Positions 7,758-16,539 of a DNA stretch of 64,000 nt are shown here, piece after piece. The position numbers and the translations under genes are program-made. Position 1 is the first letter of the stretch; every line of letters begins with the position of its first letter. The DNA comes from Salana multivorans (GTDB lineage Bacteria; Actinomycetota; Actinomycetes; Actinomycetales; Beutenbergiaceae): contig NZ_RKHQ01000002.1 of assembly GCF_003751805.1 (NCBI RefSeq), positions 1 to 64,000 of the forward strand, given 5' to 3'. The notes beneath the pieces were generated by a model that ran no database searches, was not told the origin of the DNA, and was given only the letters and a program-made list of their open reading frames with translations.

Positions 7758-8404
7758 GCGTGCCAGGTGCATCCTAGGCGGATGACCAGGTCCATCCCGA
7801 CGTGGAGGCAGCCGGGCTGGTCCAGCTCGACCTGGAGCTCGCGCGTGGGCCGCAGCTCGTTGCGGCCCGTCGCCTCGGGCGTGAAGAACCGGAACGCGTC
7901 GTAGTGCGAGCACGTGATCTGGTGCCGCTCGACGACGGCGTCGGTCCCTGCCTCGCCGAGCCGCAGGGGGAGCGCGTGCCGGTGCGCGCCGGCCGGCTCG
8001 CGGTAGACAATCGCCCACTCGTGCAGCCCGAAGCACGAGAAGACCGGCGGCCGGTCGGCGACGGCCGCCAGCAGCGTCGCGTGGTGGCGCACCGCGCCTC
8101 CCCGGTCCGCCAGGTAGGCCCGGCCGTCGAGGCGCACCGCGTCGCCCTCCGTCGTGAACCAGCGGGCCGACGCGACCGGTGAGCCCGCGGCGTCGGCGAG
8201 CGCGACGCCGGCCCCGGGGGACCAGCGCCGCAGGACCGCGGGCCGCAGCGGGTAGTACGTGTAGAGGAAGTCCTCGACGGCGTGCGAGGAGCCGGCGGCG
8301 CGGCGCTCGCGGTGCCCGGCCGTGAGTGCGTCGGCCCGGCGGGCGTGCGCCTCGGCCCGGGCCGTCCAGGCGCCGCGGGGCAGCAGCGTCAGGGTCGGGC
8401 TCAC
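7733..8404 (-). pseudogene. 3-methyladenine glycosylase-like protein, 3' end replaced at phage junction
   Basis: From the GTG at 8404 (overlapping the upstream gene's stop by 4 bases) the protein has a sequence style I know from actinobacterial proteins labelled 3-methyladenine DNA glycosylase: HAVEDFLYTYYPLRPAVLRR, FGLHEWAIVYR, CSHYDAFRFFTPEA, QPGCLHVGMDL. In that family the chain continues for roughly 80 more residues after GMDL (typically YKWAYK...). Here the reading turns into 15 unrelated residues taken from the phage terminator and stops at 7733. The last family residue lies near 7787. So the gene is cut by the phage-chromosome junction and probably inactive. The enzymatic label itself is weakly established. 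Confidence 0.65.
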
Positions 8405-9756
8405 CGGACCCAGCCGGGCGGCGGGGGGAGCTGGGCGCGCAGCTCGGTCCGTCGCGCGGCCGCGTCCGACGCCAGCTTGAGGAGGCGTTCGAGCGGCCCC
8501 TGGCCGAGCAGCGGGCGCCACACGCAGGCGAAGACGATCGACCCCAGCGCGAGCGCGAGGAGCGGCACGTTGCTCTCGGGGTAGAACACCGCCATCGGGC
8601 CGAGGATCGCGATGACGACGATCTGGCCGGCGTAGATCGTGAGTGACATCGCGCCGGCCGTCGCCAGCGGCCACAGGAGCGTCGCGCCGATGCGGGGCGT
8701 GGTGAGCAGGAGGCACAGACCGGTGACGGCGACCGCGACGCCGAGGTTCCCGACGACCTCGAACGTGGAGCCGGCGTGCGGCTCGGTCGAGACGAGGACG
8801 TCGGGCCAGAACAGGTAGTCCGGCGCGTACGCGGAGTTCGCCCAGACGCCCTGGAGGAGGACGCCGAGGCCGTACCCGACCGCGGCCAGCGCGGTGCCGA
8901 GCCCGAGCAGCGTCGCGGCGTAGCGCGGCGACGCGAGGTTGCCGCGCCCCATGACGAGGCCGGCCAGGAGGTAGCCGATCCAGACGAGCGCGGGGTAGTA
9001 GCCCCAGACGAGCTCGCCGATGCCGAAGCCGAACTGCACCAGCGACGGCTGGACGGTACCGGTGGTCGCCTCGCGGAGTCCGAGGACGACGAGCGGGCCG
9101 ATCGTCACGGCGGCGGCGATGATCGCGACCAGCCAGCGTGTGGAGAGTCGCAGCACCGGCAGCGCCATGAAGAACAGGACGGCGTAGGTCGGCAGGATGA
9201 TGACGACCGGCGTGCCGAGCGCCTGCAGCGCGATGCCGATGGGCAGCAGGATCGCGGCGCGCACGGCGATCTTGACCCGGACGCTGCGCCAGGCGACGCG
9301 CTGCGGCGGCAGGGGGCCGGGGGCGAGCGGGGGCACGGGGCCGAGGCCGCGGGCGCGACGCGACATGAGCGCGATGGAGACACCCGCGAGCGTCGCGAAC
9401 AGCGCGGAGGAGCGGCCGTCGAAGATCCACATCCACTGCTCGCCCCAGCCGCCGCCGGACGCGTGGTGACCCGTGCCGAGGTGCGCGACGAGCATGCCGA
9501 TGATGGCGACCGCGCGCGCCACGTCGACGCCGCTGATCCGGACCTTCGCCGCCGCGGGAGCTGCGCCGCGCGCCGGGGCGGGCACGGGCGTCGGGGCGAC
9601 ACCGGCGGCCGGGATCGCCGGCCCCGGCGTGACGGGGCCCGGCGGGGGCGGGACGAGCTGACCCGGCCGGCCAGCCGCGACCGGCGCGACGGGGGTGCCC
9701 GCGGGGAACACGGGACCTGCGGCTGGCGGCGGCGGGGGAGGTGTCGTCACGGACAC
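8401..9756 (-). CDS. Multi-pass membrane acyltransferase-like protein (HGSNAT/DUF418 style)
   Basis: About 451 residues. A Pro/Ala-rich cytoplasmic-looking N-terminus (to about 70) precedes VDVARAVAIIGMLVAHLG and FDGRSSALFATLAGVSIAL, a start typical of heparan-alpha-glucosaminide N-acetyltransferase-like and DUF418 proteins. About ten hydrophobic segments follow, ending in a basic tail. Such proteins probably move acyl groups across the membrane onto envelope glycans; the substrate is unknown. The start is GTG 9756 or 9750. It is translationally coupled to the truncated gene downstream and divergent from the methyltransferase. Confidence 0.7.
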   Translation of the reverse strand: MSVTTPPPPPPAAGPVFPAGTPVAPVAAGRPGQLVPPPPGPVTPGPAIPAAGVAPTPVPAPARGAAPAAAKVRISGVDVARAVAIIGMLVAHLGTGHHASGGGWGEQWMWIFDGRSSALFATLAGVSIALMSRRARGLGPVPPLAPGPLPPQRVAWRSVRVKIAVRAAILLPIGIALQALGTPVVIILPTYAVLFFMALPVLRLSTRWLVAIIAAAVTIGPLVVLGLREATTGTVQPSLVQFGFGIGELVWGYYPALVWIGYLLAGLVMGRGNLASPRYAATLLGLGTALAAVGYGLGVLLQGVWANSAYAPDYLFWPDVLVSTEPHAGSTFEVVGNLGVAVAVTGLCLLLTTPRIGATLLWPLATAGAMSLTIYAGQIVVIAILGPMAVFYPESNVPLLALALGSIVFACVWRPLLGQGPLERLLKLASDAAARRTELRAQLPPPPGWVR

Positions 9757-9852
9757 GAGGGTAGGCGACGGGACGATGGACGGGGCCGCACGGCGTCCGA
9801 GGGGTAGGTTGGGGGTGCGACGACGAGGTCGCCAGGGCAGAAGGAGGTCACG

Positions 9853-10665
9853 ATGACGACGACGCGATACACCCACGGTCACAGCGACGCCGTCCTGCGG
9901 TCGCACGCGTGGCGCACGGTCGAGAACTCGGCCGCGTACCTCGTCGACGACCTCGCCCCGGGCCTCGACGTGCTCGACGTCGGCTGCGGGCCGGGCACCA
10001 TCACGATCGACTTCGCGCGCCGGGTGAACCCGGGCGGGCGCGCCGTCGGGATCGACACCTCCTACGAGGTGCTGATGAAGGCGTCGGAGCTCGCGGCGGT
10101 CAGCGGCGTCGACAACGTGCTGTTCGAGCCGGCCGACGTCATGGACCTCCCGTTCGCGACCGGGAGCTTCGACATCGTCCACGCGCACCAGGTGCTCCAG
10201 CACCTGCAGGACCCGGTCGGGGCGCTGCGCGAGATGACCCGCGTCCTGCGGCCCGGCGGCGTCCTCGCCGTGCGCGACGCCGACTACGGCGCGATGACCT
10301 GGTTCCCGGAGCTCGCCGGCCTCGAGGAGTGGCGTGACCTGTACGCGCGGGTCGCCCGCGCCTCCGGCGGTCAGCCCGACGCCGGACGCCGCCTGCTCGC
10401 GTGGGTCCTCGCCGCCGGCTTCGACGTCGACGACGTGGACGTCAGCGCCTCCACCTGGTGCTTCGCCGACCCGGAGTCGCGCGCCTGGTGGGCGGGGACG
10501 TGGGCCGAGCGGATCCGCGGCTCCGGGGTGGCCGAGCGGGCGCTCGCGCTCGGGTACGCGACCCGCGAGGAGCTGGAGGAGCTGGCCGAGGTGTGGCGCG
10601 AGTGGGGCGAGCAGGACAGCGCGCTGTTCCTCGTGCCGCACACCGAGGTCCGCGCCCGCAAGTAG
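9853..10665 (+). CDS. Class I SAM-dependent methyltransferase
   Basis: 270 residues behind a near-perfect ribosome site (AGAAGGAGG, 9839-9847). The Rossmann core shows motif I LDVGCGPGTITIDFA (about 38-52), an acidic motif II (AVGID), FDIVHAHQVLQHLQDP as motif IV/post-motif and LRPGGVLAVRD. This is the UbiE/Methyltransf_11 style, acting on small molecules, but the acceptor is not deducible. It stands alone between the divergent acyltransferase and the FAH gene. Confidence 0.85.
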   Translation: MTTTRYTHGHSDAVLRSHAWRTVENSAAYLVDDLAPGLDVLDVGCGPGTITIDFARRVNPGGRAVGIDTSYEVLMKASELAAVSGVDNVLFEPADVMDLPFATGSFDIVHAHQVLQHLQDPVGALREMTRVLRPGGVLAVRDADYGAMTWFPELAGLEEWRDLYARVARASGGQPDAGRRLLAWVLAAGFDVDDVDVSASTWCFADPESRAWWAGTWAERIRGSGVAERALALGYATREELEELAEVWREWGEQDSALFLVPHTEVRARK

Positions 10666-10726
10666 CGCGGCTCGCGCCCGGCGCCGGCCGGCGCCTTGCC
10701 CCGGCTCGGGTCCGTAGGCTGGTCGC

Positions 10727-11509
10727 ATGCGCATCGCTCGTGTCGCCGTCGGCGACGACCCCCGCTACGCCGTCGTCCAGGGTGAGGGCAACGACCCGGA
10801 GCAGTGGCAGTTCGCCATGCTCGCGGGCGACCCGCTGTACGGGGGCGTCGAGCCGACCGGTCAGGTCCTGCCCGCCGATGGCGTCCGGCTCCTCGCCCCG
10901 GTGATCCCGCGCTCGAAGGTCGTCGGCGTCGGGCGCAACTACGCCGAGCACGCGGCCGAGCTGGGCAACGAGGTGCCCGAGCGGCCGCTCGTCTTCCTCA
11001 AGCCGAACACCTCCGTCATCGGCCCGGACGACCCGATCGTCCTGCCCTCCTACTCCGACGACGTGCACTTCGAGGGGGAGCTCGCCGTCGTCGTCTCGCG
11101 GCTGTGCAAGGACGTGCCGGTCGCTCGGGCGCTCGACGTCGTGCTCGGGTACACGGTCGCGAACGACGTGACGGCCCGCGACCAGGGCGCGACCGGGCCG
11201 TGGGCGCTGAAGAAGGGGTTCGACTCCTCCTGCCCGCTCGGTCCGGTCATCGCCACCGACGTCGACCCCGGCGACCTGCGGATCCGGACCTGGGTCGACG
11301 GCGAGCTGCGCCAGGACGGCAGCACCGCCCAGATGCTGGTCGGCGTCTCCGAGCTGATCGCGTACGTGTCGTCGATCTTCACGCTCCTGCCCGGCGACGT
11401 GATCCTCACCGGCACGCCGGCCGGGGTCGGACGGATCGACGCCGGCCAGCGCGTCGAGGTCGAGATCGAGGGCATCGGGCGCCTGGGCAACCCGGTCCTG
11501 CGCCGCTGA
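10727..11509 (+). CDS. Fumarylacetoacetate hydrolase family protein
   Basis: 260 residues. An N-terminal cap is followed by the FAH fold: VGVGRNYAEHAAELGN (about 64-79), PLVFLKPNTSVIGP, metal-binding HFEGELAVVV (Glu, Glu), NDVTARDQ and LTGTPAGVG. These are the usual metal-ligand and catalytic regions of the FAH/oxaloacetate decarboxylase/isomerase superfamily, so a beta-diketone or 2-oxoacid is the likely substrate. It commonly sits directly before gltX in actinomycetes, as here (108-base gap). Confidence 0.88.
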   Translation: MRIARVAVGDDPRYAVVQGEGNDPEQWQFAMLAGDPLYGGVEPTGQVLPADGVRLLAPVIPRSKVVGVGRNYAEHAAELGNEVPERPLVFLKPNTSVIGPDDPIVLPSYSDDVHFEGELAVVVSRLCKDVPVARALDVVLGYTVANDVTARDQGATGPWALKKGFDSSCPLGPVIATDVDPGDLRIRTWVDGELRQDGSTAQMLVGVSELIAYVSSIFTLLPGDVILTGTPAGVGRIDAGQRVEVEIEGIGRLGNPVLRR

Positions 11510-11617
11510 GCCGAGGCCGGGGCTCACCCCGCGCTGGTCCGGCGCGGCCGCCGATGCGCTCCTGCGCCTGGGGGACGAGGGACGCGGGGACGGCGCCCGC
11601 GGCTAGGCTGGCTGATC

Positions 11618-13159
11618 GTGACCGAGACGCCAGCTGAGACCGCTCCGACCGCCGCCGCCCCTTCCGTCGGACCGGCCCCGACCGTGCGCTTCTGCCCGTC
11701 GCCGACCGGCATCCCGCACGTCGGGATGATCCGCACGGCGCTGTTCAACTGGGCGCAGGCGCGGCACACGGGCGGCACGTTCGTGTTCCGGATCGAGGAC
11801 ACCGACGCGGCCCGCGACTCGGAGGAGTCCTACGCCGCGATCGTCGAGTCGCTGCGCTGGCTCGGGATCGACTGGGACGAGGGCATCGACGTCGGCGGGC
11901 CGAACGGCCCCTACCGGCAGAGCCAGCGCGCCGACATCTACGCCGACGTCATCGAGCGGCTCAAGGCCGGCGGCTACCTCTACCCGTCGTTCTCGACGCC
12001 CGAGGAGATCGAGGCACGCAACGTCGCGGCTGGCCGCCCGCCGCAGATGGGCTACGACAACGCCGAGCGCGACCTCGCCCCCGAGCGGGTCGCGGCCCTC
12101 GAGGCCGAGGGCCGCCGGCCGGTCTGGCGCCTGCGGATGCCCGACGACGACCTCACCTTCCACGACCTCATCCGCGGCGAGGTGACGTTCAAGGCGGGCT
12201 CGGTGCCGGACTACGTCGTCGTCCGCGCCGACGGCAAGCCGCTCTACACGCTCGTCAACCCGGTCGACGACGCGCTCATGGGTGTCACCCAGGTGCTGCG
12301 CGGGGAGGACCTGCTCTCCTCGACGCCGCGCCAGCTCGCGCTCTACCGGGCGCTCGTCGAGCTGGGCATCGCGAAGCAGACGCCGGAGTTCGCACACATG
12401 CCGCTCGTGCGGGGCGAGGGCAACAAGAAGCTCTCCAAGCGCGACCCCGAGTCCGACCTGTTCCACCACCGCGAGCGCGGGTTCGTCCCGGAGGGGCTCC
12501 TGAACTACCTCGCGCTGCTCGGCTGGGCCATCGGCCCGGACCGCGACGTCTTCACCATGCGCGAGCTGGTCGAGGCCTTCGACATCCGCGACGTGAACCC
12601 CAACCCGGCGCAGTTCGACCTCGCGAAGGCCGAGGCGATCAACGCGCAGCACCTGCGGATGCTCGATGTCGCGGACTTCACCGCGCGCCTCGTCCCGTAC
12701 CTGCGCGGGTACCTGTCCGCCGACACCTACGGGGGCCTCACCGACCGCGAGCGCGCGATCCTCGACGCCGCGGCGCCGCTCGTCCAGGAGCGCATGACGC
12801 TGCTCGGCGAGGCGCCGGGGATGCTCGGCTTCCTGTTCACGCCGGACGCGGACCTCGTCGTCGAGGAGGACGCAGCGGCCTCGCTCAAGGAGGGCGCGGC
12901 CGACGTGCTCGACGCGGCCGTCGGCGCGCTCGACGCGCTGGCGGAGGAGGAGTTCGCGACGGCCGCGATCGAGGAGGCCCTGCGCGGTGCGATCGTCGAC
13001 GGGATCGGGATCAAGCCGCGCCTGGCCTTCGGCCCGCTGCGCGTCGCCGTCTCCGGCCGCCGGGTCTCGCCGCCGCTGTTCGAGTCGATGGAGATCCTCG
13101 GGCGGACCTCGACGCTGGCGCGGCTCGCTGCGCTGCGCGCCTCGCTGCCGGCGTCGTGA
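11618..13159 (+). CDS. gltX: Glutamyl-tRNA synthetase
   Basis: 513 residues, class I aminoacyl-tRNA synthetase charging tRNA-Glu. The Rossmann signature is [16 protein letters not shown] (about 29-44), with HVGM in place of HIGH, and the KMSKS-like loop is KLSKRD (about 271). Catalytic-domain landmarks [11 protein letters not shown] and [11 protein letters not shown] are in place, followed by the anticodon-binding C-terminal domain. Start is GTG at 11618. A HAD phosphatase gene overlaps the stop. A tRNA-Glu gene is about 6.7 kb downstream. Confidence 0.97.
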   Translation: MTETPAETAPTAAAPSVGPAPTVRFCPSPTGIPHVGMIRTALFNWAQARHTGGTFVFRIEDTDAARDSEESYAAIVESLRWLGIDWDEGIDVGGPNGPYRQSQRADIYADVIERLKAGGYLYPSFSTPEEIEARNVAAGRPPQMGYDNAERDLAPERVAALEAEGRRPVWRLRMPDDDLTFHDLIRGEVTFKAGSVPDYVVVRADGKPLYTLVNPVDDALMGVTQVLRGEDLLSSTPRQLALYRALVELGIAKQTPEFAHMPLVRGEGNKKLSKRDPESDLFHHRERGFVPEGLLNYLALLGWAIGPDRDVFTMRELVEAFDIRDVNPNPAQFDLAKAEAINAQHLRMLDVADFTARLVPYLRGYLSADTYGGLTDRERAILDAAAPLVQERMTLLGEAPGMLGFLFTPDADLVVEEDAAASLKEGAADVLDAAVGALDALAEEEFATAAIEEALRGAIVDGIGIKPRLAFGPLRVAVSGRRVSPPLFESMEILGRTSTLARLAALRASLPAS

Positions 13160-13911
13160 GCCCCGCGCGGCTCGCGGGCGTCCGGGGCGTCCTGCTCGAC
13201 ATCGACGACACGCTCGTGGTGACCCGCGAGGCGTTCGGGGCCGGCATCGCCGCGGTCCTGCGCGAGCGCGTCCCCGACATCACCGGCGAACGGCTCGCGG
13301 AGGCGACCGCCATGTGGCGCGCGGACCCGAACGGGCACTACCGCCGGTACGTGCGCGGGGAGCTGACGAAGGACGAGCAGCGGCTGCACCGCGCCAACGA
13401 GGTGCACGCGCACCTCGGCGTCGCCCGGCTGGACCGCGACACCTTCCCGGCCTGGGACGCCGTCTTCTGGGACGGGTTCGAGGCGGCCTGGCGTCCGTTC
13501 GACGACGCGGCGGGCGCCGTCGCGTCGCTGACGGGGGCGGGGCTCGCGCTCGGCGCGCTCACCAACGCCGAGGGTCCGATGTCGCAGCGCAAGCTGGTCG
13601 CTACCGGCTTCGGCGACAGCGTCCGGCTGCTCGTCAGCCTCTCCACCTTCGGGGTCGGCAAGCCGGACCCGCGGGTGTTCCGCGAGGGCGTCCGGCTGCT
13701 CGGGCTCGAGCCGGAGGAGACGGTGTACGTCGGCGACGAGCTCGACACGGACGCGATCGCCGCGCGCGAGGCCGGGCTGCACGGCGTGTGGCTCGACCGT
13801 CCGGGCGCGCGCCGCGGGGGCGTGCACCTGGAGGACCCCGGCGTCGCCCGCGAGCTCGGCATCCCCGTCATCGGCTCGCTCGGCGAGCTGCCCGGGCTCC
13901 TGGGTCGCTAG
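13156..13911 (+). CDS. HAD family hydrolase
   Basis: 251 residues from a GTG overlapping the gltX stop (GTGA). Motif I is LLDIDDTLV (the two catalytic Asp, about 14-22), motif II is the Thr in LTNAEG (about 135-140), motif III is the Lys in VGKPDPRVF and motif IV is [10 protein letters not shown]. The cap between motifs I and II is helical, as in the subclass I phosphatases (phosphoglycolate-phosphatase-like). Translational coupling to gltX is common in the order; the physiological substrate is unknown. Confidence 0.9.
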   Translation: MSPARLAGVRGVLLDIDDTLVVTREAFGAGIAAVLRERVPDITGERLAEATAMWRADPNGHYRRYVRGELTKDEQRLHRANEVHAHLGVARLDRDTFPAWDAVFWDGFEAAWRPFDDAAGAVASLTGAGLALGALTNAEGPMSQRKLVATGFGDSVRLLVSLSTFGVGKPDPRVFREGVRLLGLEPEETVYVGDELDTDAIAAREAGLHGVWLDRPGARRGGVHLEDPGVARELGIPVIGSLGELPGLLGR

Positions 13912-13935
13912 CCGCGCGGTGGCGGCTGCCCGGAG

Positions 13936-15063
13936 CTACGCAGCCGGCGGCGACGTGCGGTAGAGGTCGGCCGGGTCGCCGAGGAACCGCGCGAGCGGAT
14001 CCGGGCGGCCGAGCCAGGCCGCCGGCTCCGCCGTCTCCCGCGTCGTGGCGAGCGCCCGCAGGAACGCCCGGCGGATGCTCCGCCAGGGTGCCAGGCCGGC
14101 GTCGCCGTGCCCGACGACGACCAGTCGCGTCTGCGGCTCGCTCTCCTCCCACGGGCCGGCGACGCCGATGAGCACGCCGCCGCCGGTGGCCTCCCAGCCG
14201 CAGGCCGTGTCCGGGCGGTTCGGCAGCCAGAACACGCCTCGGCTCGTCGTCGCCTCGGGGGCCAGGTCCGCCGCGAGCGCGAGCAGGCGCTCGGGGTGGA
14301 ACGGCCGCTCGCTCGTCAGCTCGACCTGCCACACCCCCGACGCGGCGATCCGGACGCCGTCGGCCTCGTCGACGTGGCGGAAGCCGTGCCCGGGGCCGCT
14401 GGTCACCGGGTCGCAGCGCTCCTCGGCGTCCTCGAGGTCGTGCTCCCCGGCGAGCGCGAGCGCCAACCACGGCTCGCACAAGTCGGCGACCAGCGCCGAC
14501 GTGGGGGAGCGGAGCGCATCGACGAGGTCGCGCCCGGCGTCGTCGTGACCGGCGAGCACCACGAGGTCGGCGGTGACGAGGTGCGCGACGACGTCGCCGT
14601 CGTCGACGAGGTCCGCGCGGATGGTCCCGGGGTCGAGCGCGGCGACCGTGTGGGCGAGCCGTGCGCCGAACAGCCGGCTGCCGGGCTCCGTCTCGTGCGC
14701 GAGCTGACGCGTGGCGGGAAGGATCTCGGCCCCGAGCGGGAGCGCGAGCAGGACGGCGCTCGCACCGTCGGCCAGCAGGGCCGCGATCGCGGGGACGGCG
14801 TCCTCGCGCAGCGCGCAGCCGGCGCAGGCGTGCTCCAGCGCCACCTCGGTCTGCTCCCGCGCGCCGGCCCAGTCGAGCACCCGTCGCGTGAGAGTGACGG
14901 CGGAGTCCGCGGGGTCGGTCTCCGGCCCTGGCCCCGGGTCGCCGGTGAGGTCGTGCACGACGACGACGAGGTCGGGTCGGTCCAGGAGGGCGGTGGCGAT
15001 CGCGGTCTCGCGCACGGTGGGGTCGGTGCTCGCGAGGACGACGACGGGCGTGGGGGAGTCCAT
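13936..15063 (-). CDS. CobW-like protein with degenerate P-loop, zinc locus
   Basis: 375 residues; the ATG at 15063 keeps the start clear of the Zur box. Overall layout follows COG0523/CobW metallochaperone GTPases: an N-terminal alpha/beta domain, a cysteine motif ACAGCALREDAVPA (about 75-88, matching the usual GCxxC...RED region) and a CobW C-terminal-like domain with RPFHPERL, GVFWLPNRPD and WRSIRRAFL. The expected GxxGxGKT is replaced by ASTDPTVRETAIATAL, so GTP binding in the usual way is doubtful. It is divergent from the zinc-free ribosomal operon across one Zur-like box, implying induction by zinc shortage and a role in zinc allocation. Confidence 0.75.
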   Translation of the reverse strand: MDSPTPVVVLASTDPTVRETAIATALLDRPDLVVVVHDLTGDPGPGPETDPADSAVTLTRRVLDWAGAREQTEVALEHACAGCALREDAVPAIAALLADGASAVLLALPLGAEILPATRQLAHETEPGSRLFGARLAHTVAALDPGTIRADLVDDGDVVAHLVTADLVVLAGHDDAGRDLVDALRSPTSALVADLCEPWLALALAGEHDLEDAEERCDPVTSGPGHGFRHVDEADGVRIAASGVWQVELTSERPFHPERLLALAADLAPEATTSRGVFWLPNRPDTACGWEATGGGVLIGVAGPWEESEPQTRLVVVGHGDAGLAPWRSIRRAFLRALATTRETAEPAAWLGRPDPLARFLGDPADLYRTSPPAA

Positions 15064-15083
15064 CGTCACATCGTAGGAGTTGT

Positions 15084-15109
15084 TGATAATGATTCTCAAG
15101 TTCTATAGT
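15084..15109 (+). promoter_or_regulatory. Zur box and core promoter of zinc-starvation operon
   Basis: TGATAATGATTCTCA (15084-15098) is a 7-1-7 inverted repeat with one mismatched pair, matching the actinobacterial Zur consensus I know (TGAAAATGATTTTCA type). A -10-like TATAGT follows at 15104-15109, with TGTTGA at 15081-15086 as a weak -35 (17-base spacer), so bound Zur would cover the promoter. The -10 ends 6 bases before the rpmB ATG, which suggests a leaderless transcript. The same box can control the divergent CobW-like gene. Confidence 0.85.
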
Positions 15110-15115
15110 GGGACC

Positions 15116-15352
15116 ATGGTCGCAACATGTCAGCTCACCGGCGCCGCGCCGTCCTTCGGCAGGAGCGTCTCCCACTCCCATCGCCGGACGTCCCGGCGCT
15201 GGAACCCCAACATCCAGCGCAAGCGCTACGTCGTCCCGTCCCTCGGGCGCACCGTCACGCTGCACCTGTCCGTCCGCGGCATCCGCACGATCGACCGGAT
15301 CGGGATCGAGGCCGCCGTCGCGCGGATCATCGCCCGCGGGGGGAGGGTCTGA
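15116..15352 (+). CDS. rpmB: Ribosomal protein bL28, zinc-free paralogue
   Basis: 78 residues. [20 protein letters not shown] is the L28 signature; the C-terminus [16 protein letters not shown] also fits the family. Only one Cys (residue 5) is present and the CxxC pairs of zinc-type L28 are missing, unlike the other rpmB at 42847-43038. The ATG at 15116 has no Shine-Dalgarno sequence and lies about where transcription should start. It opens the Zur-controlled operon; under zinc starvation it would replace the zinc form in the 50S subunit. Confidence 0.95.
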   Translation: MVATCQLTGAAPSFGRSVSHSHRRTSRRWNPNIQRKRYVVPSLGRTVTLHLSVRGIRTIDRIGIEAAVARIIARGGRV

Positions 15353-15522
15353 TGGCGCGCGCCTACAAGGAGGTCCGGCCCAAGATCAAGCTCGTCTCCA
15401 CCGCGGGGACGGGCTACACGTACGTCACCCGGAAGAACCGGCGCAACGACCCCGACCGGATGGTCCTGCGCAAGTACGACCCGGTGGTGCGCCGGCACGT
15501 CGAGTTCAAGGAGAGTCGCTGA
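15352..15522 (+). CDS. rpmG: Ribosomal protein bL33, zinc-free form
   Basis: 56 residues with the L33 core [20 protein letters not shown] and [17 protein letters not shown]. No cysteine is present, so this is the C-minus form. The ATG overlaps the rpmB stop (TGATG), giving coupled translation. A large-subunit protein expected to be made only when zinc is short, by virtue of the upstream Zur box. Confidence 0.96.
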   Translation: MARAYKEVRPKIKLVSTAGTGYTYVTRKNRRNDPDRMVLRKYDPVVRRHVEFKESR

Positions 15523-15827
15523 TGGCGAAGAAGTCGAAGATCGCGCGCAACGAGCAGCGGCGCGCCGTCGTGGCGCGCCACCGCGAGGTGCGCCTGGAAC
15601 TGAAGAGGGCGTCGGTCGACCCGGCGCGCCCGATCGAGGAGCGGGAGGCCGCCATGCGCGCCCTGCACCGCCTGCCGCGCGACGCCAGCCCGACGCGCGT
15701 GCGCAACCGCGACGTCGTCGACGGTCGCCCGCGCGGTCACCTGCGCAGGTTCGGGCTGTCCCGCGTCCAGTTCCGCAAGCGGGCGCTGGACGGCGAGCTG
15801 CCCGGCGTCACGAAGTCGAGCTGGTAG
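15522..15827 (+). CDS. rpsN: Ribosomal protein uS14, zinc-free long form
   Basis: 101 residues, the long S14 version without the zinc-binding CxxC...CxxC of the short form. [14 protein letters not shown] at the N-terminus and [15 protein letters not shown] with [11 protein letters not shown] toward the C-terminus are characteristic. The ATG overlaps the rpmG stop. It is a 30S head protein; its place here matches C-minus ribosomal operons of other actinomycetes. Confidence 0.97.
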   Translation: MAKKSKIARNEQRRAVVARHREVRLELKRASVDPARPIEEREAAMRALHRLPRDASPTRVRNRDVVDGRPRGHLRRFGLSRVQFRKRALDGELPGVTKSSW

Positions 15828-15833
15828 GCGAGC

Positions 15834-16115
15834 ATGAGGAACGACATCCACCCGCCGTACGGCCCCGTGGTCTTCCGGGACGTCTCGGTCCCGGAGGGCA
15901 CGCCCGGCCGGGAGCTGCTCACCCGCTCGACGCTGGTCGCGACGGCGACCGAGACCGTGACGTGGAGCGACGGCCGGACCTACCCGCTCGTCGAGGTGCA
16001 GATCTCCTCGGCGAGCCACCCGTTCTACACGGGCAGGCAGAAGATCCTCGACACCGCAGGACGCGTCGAGAAGTTCAACCGCCGCTACGGCCGCGGAGAA
16101 GGAGGACGACGATGA
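15834..16115 (+). CDS. rpmE2: Ribosomal protein bL31 type B, zinc-free
   Basis: 93 residues. [19 protein letters not shown] and [20 protein letters not shown] are diagnostic for the type B L31, which lacks the four zinc-binding cysteines of type A. Six bases separate it from rpsN; its 3' end overlaps the L36 gene by 4 bases (ATGA). Type B L31 commonly replaces the zinc form during zinc limitation. Confidence 0.97.
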   Translation: MRNDIHPPYGPVVFRDVSVPEGTPGRELLTRSTLVATATETVTWSDGRTYPLVEVQISSASHPFYTGRQKILDTAGRVEKFNRRYGRGEGGRR

Positions 16116-16234
16116 AGGTGCGCGCGTCGCTGCGCTCGCTCGCCAAGCAGCCCGGCTCGAAGGTCGTGCGCCGCAAGGGCCGGATCTACGTCATCAACAA
16201 GCAGAACCCGCGGTTCAAGGGGAGGCAGGGCTGA
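16112..16234 (+). CDS. rpmJ: Ribosomal protein bL36, zinc-free paralogue
   Basis: A 40-residue basic protein, [20 protein letters not shown] ... [18 protein letters not shown], which is the L36 pattern without its C/C/C/H zinc site. The ATG at 16112 overlaps the L31 stop and its stop overlaps the L32 ATG, so translation is coupled on both sides. Comparable to ykgO-type L36 genes. Confidence 0.93.
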   Translation: MKVRASLRSLAKQPGSKVVRRKGRIYVINKQNPRFKGRQG

Positions 16235-16404
16235 TGGCGGTCCCGAAGCGGAAGCTGTCCCGGGCCAACACGCGCGCGCGTCGGTCCCAGTGGAAGGCGG
16301 AGCCGCCGGCCCAGCTCGTCGCGGCGCGCACGCCCGACGGCCGGACGGTGATGGTCCCGCGCCGGCTCGTCCGGGCGGTCGAGCGCGGGCTCGTCACCCC
16401 GTAG
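16234..16404 (+). CDS. rpmF: Ribosomal protein bL32, zinc-free paralogue
   Basis: 56 residues: [20 protein letters not shown] is the L32 N-terminus, nearly identical to the second rpmF at 56212-56400. The C-terminal half ([20 protein letters not shown]) has no cysteine, whereas the other copy has CPQC and CPSC. The ATG overlaps the L36 stop. It is the last gene of the six-gene operon; a strong hairpin follows 67 bases later. Confidence 0.92.
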   Translation: MAVPKRKLSRANTRARRSQWKAEPPAQLVAARTPDGRTVMVPRRLVRAVERGLVTP

Positions 16405-16471
16405 CGACGGCTCGCCGCCGGCGATCGCCGACCGGCGATGCCGGGGGAGACCCAGGAAGCTGAGCGCGGAA

Positions 16472-16507
16472 GGCCCGCGGAGAGGTCGTGCGACCCCTCC
16501 GCGGGCC
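16472..16507. terminator. Bidirectional hairpin between rpmF and surface protein gene
   Basis: GGCCCGCGGAG (16472-16482) pairs perfectly with 16497-16507. After one mismatch a further 5 bp (GGTCG/CGACC) continue the stem to a 2-base loop, making about 16 bp in total. Located between convergent genes with ends at 16404 and 16540. Confidence 0.8.
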
Positions 16508-16539
16508 CTCCGCGCGTCGTACCGTCCCGCGACCGTGAC

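Noticed and set aside
15064-15099. 12-codon upstream extension of the CobW-like gene
   Set aside because: The extra codons lie in the Zur box itself, so the ATG at 15063 is the better start.
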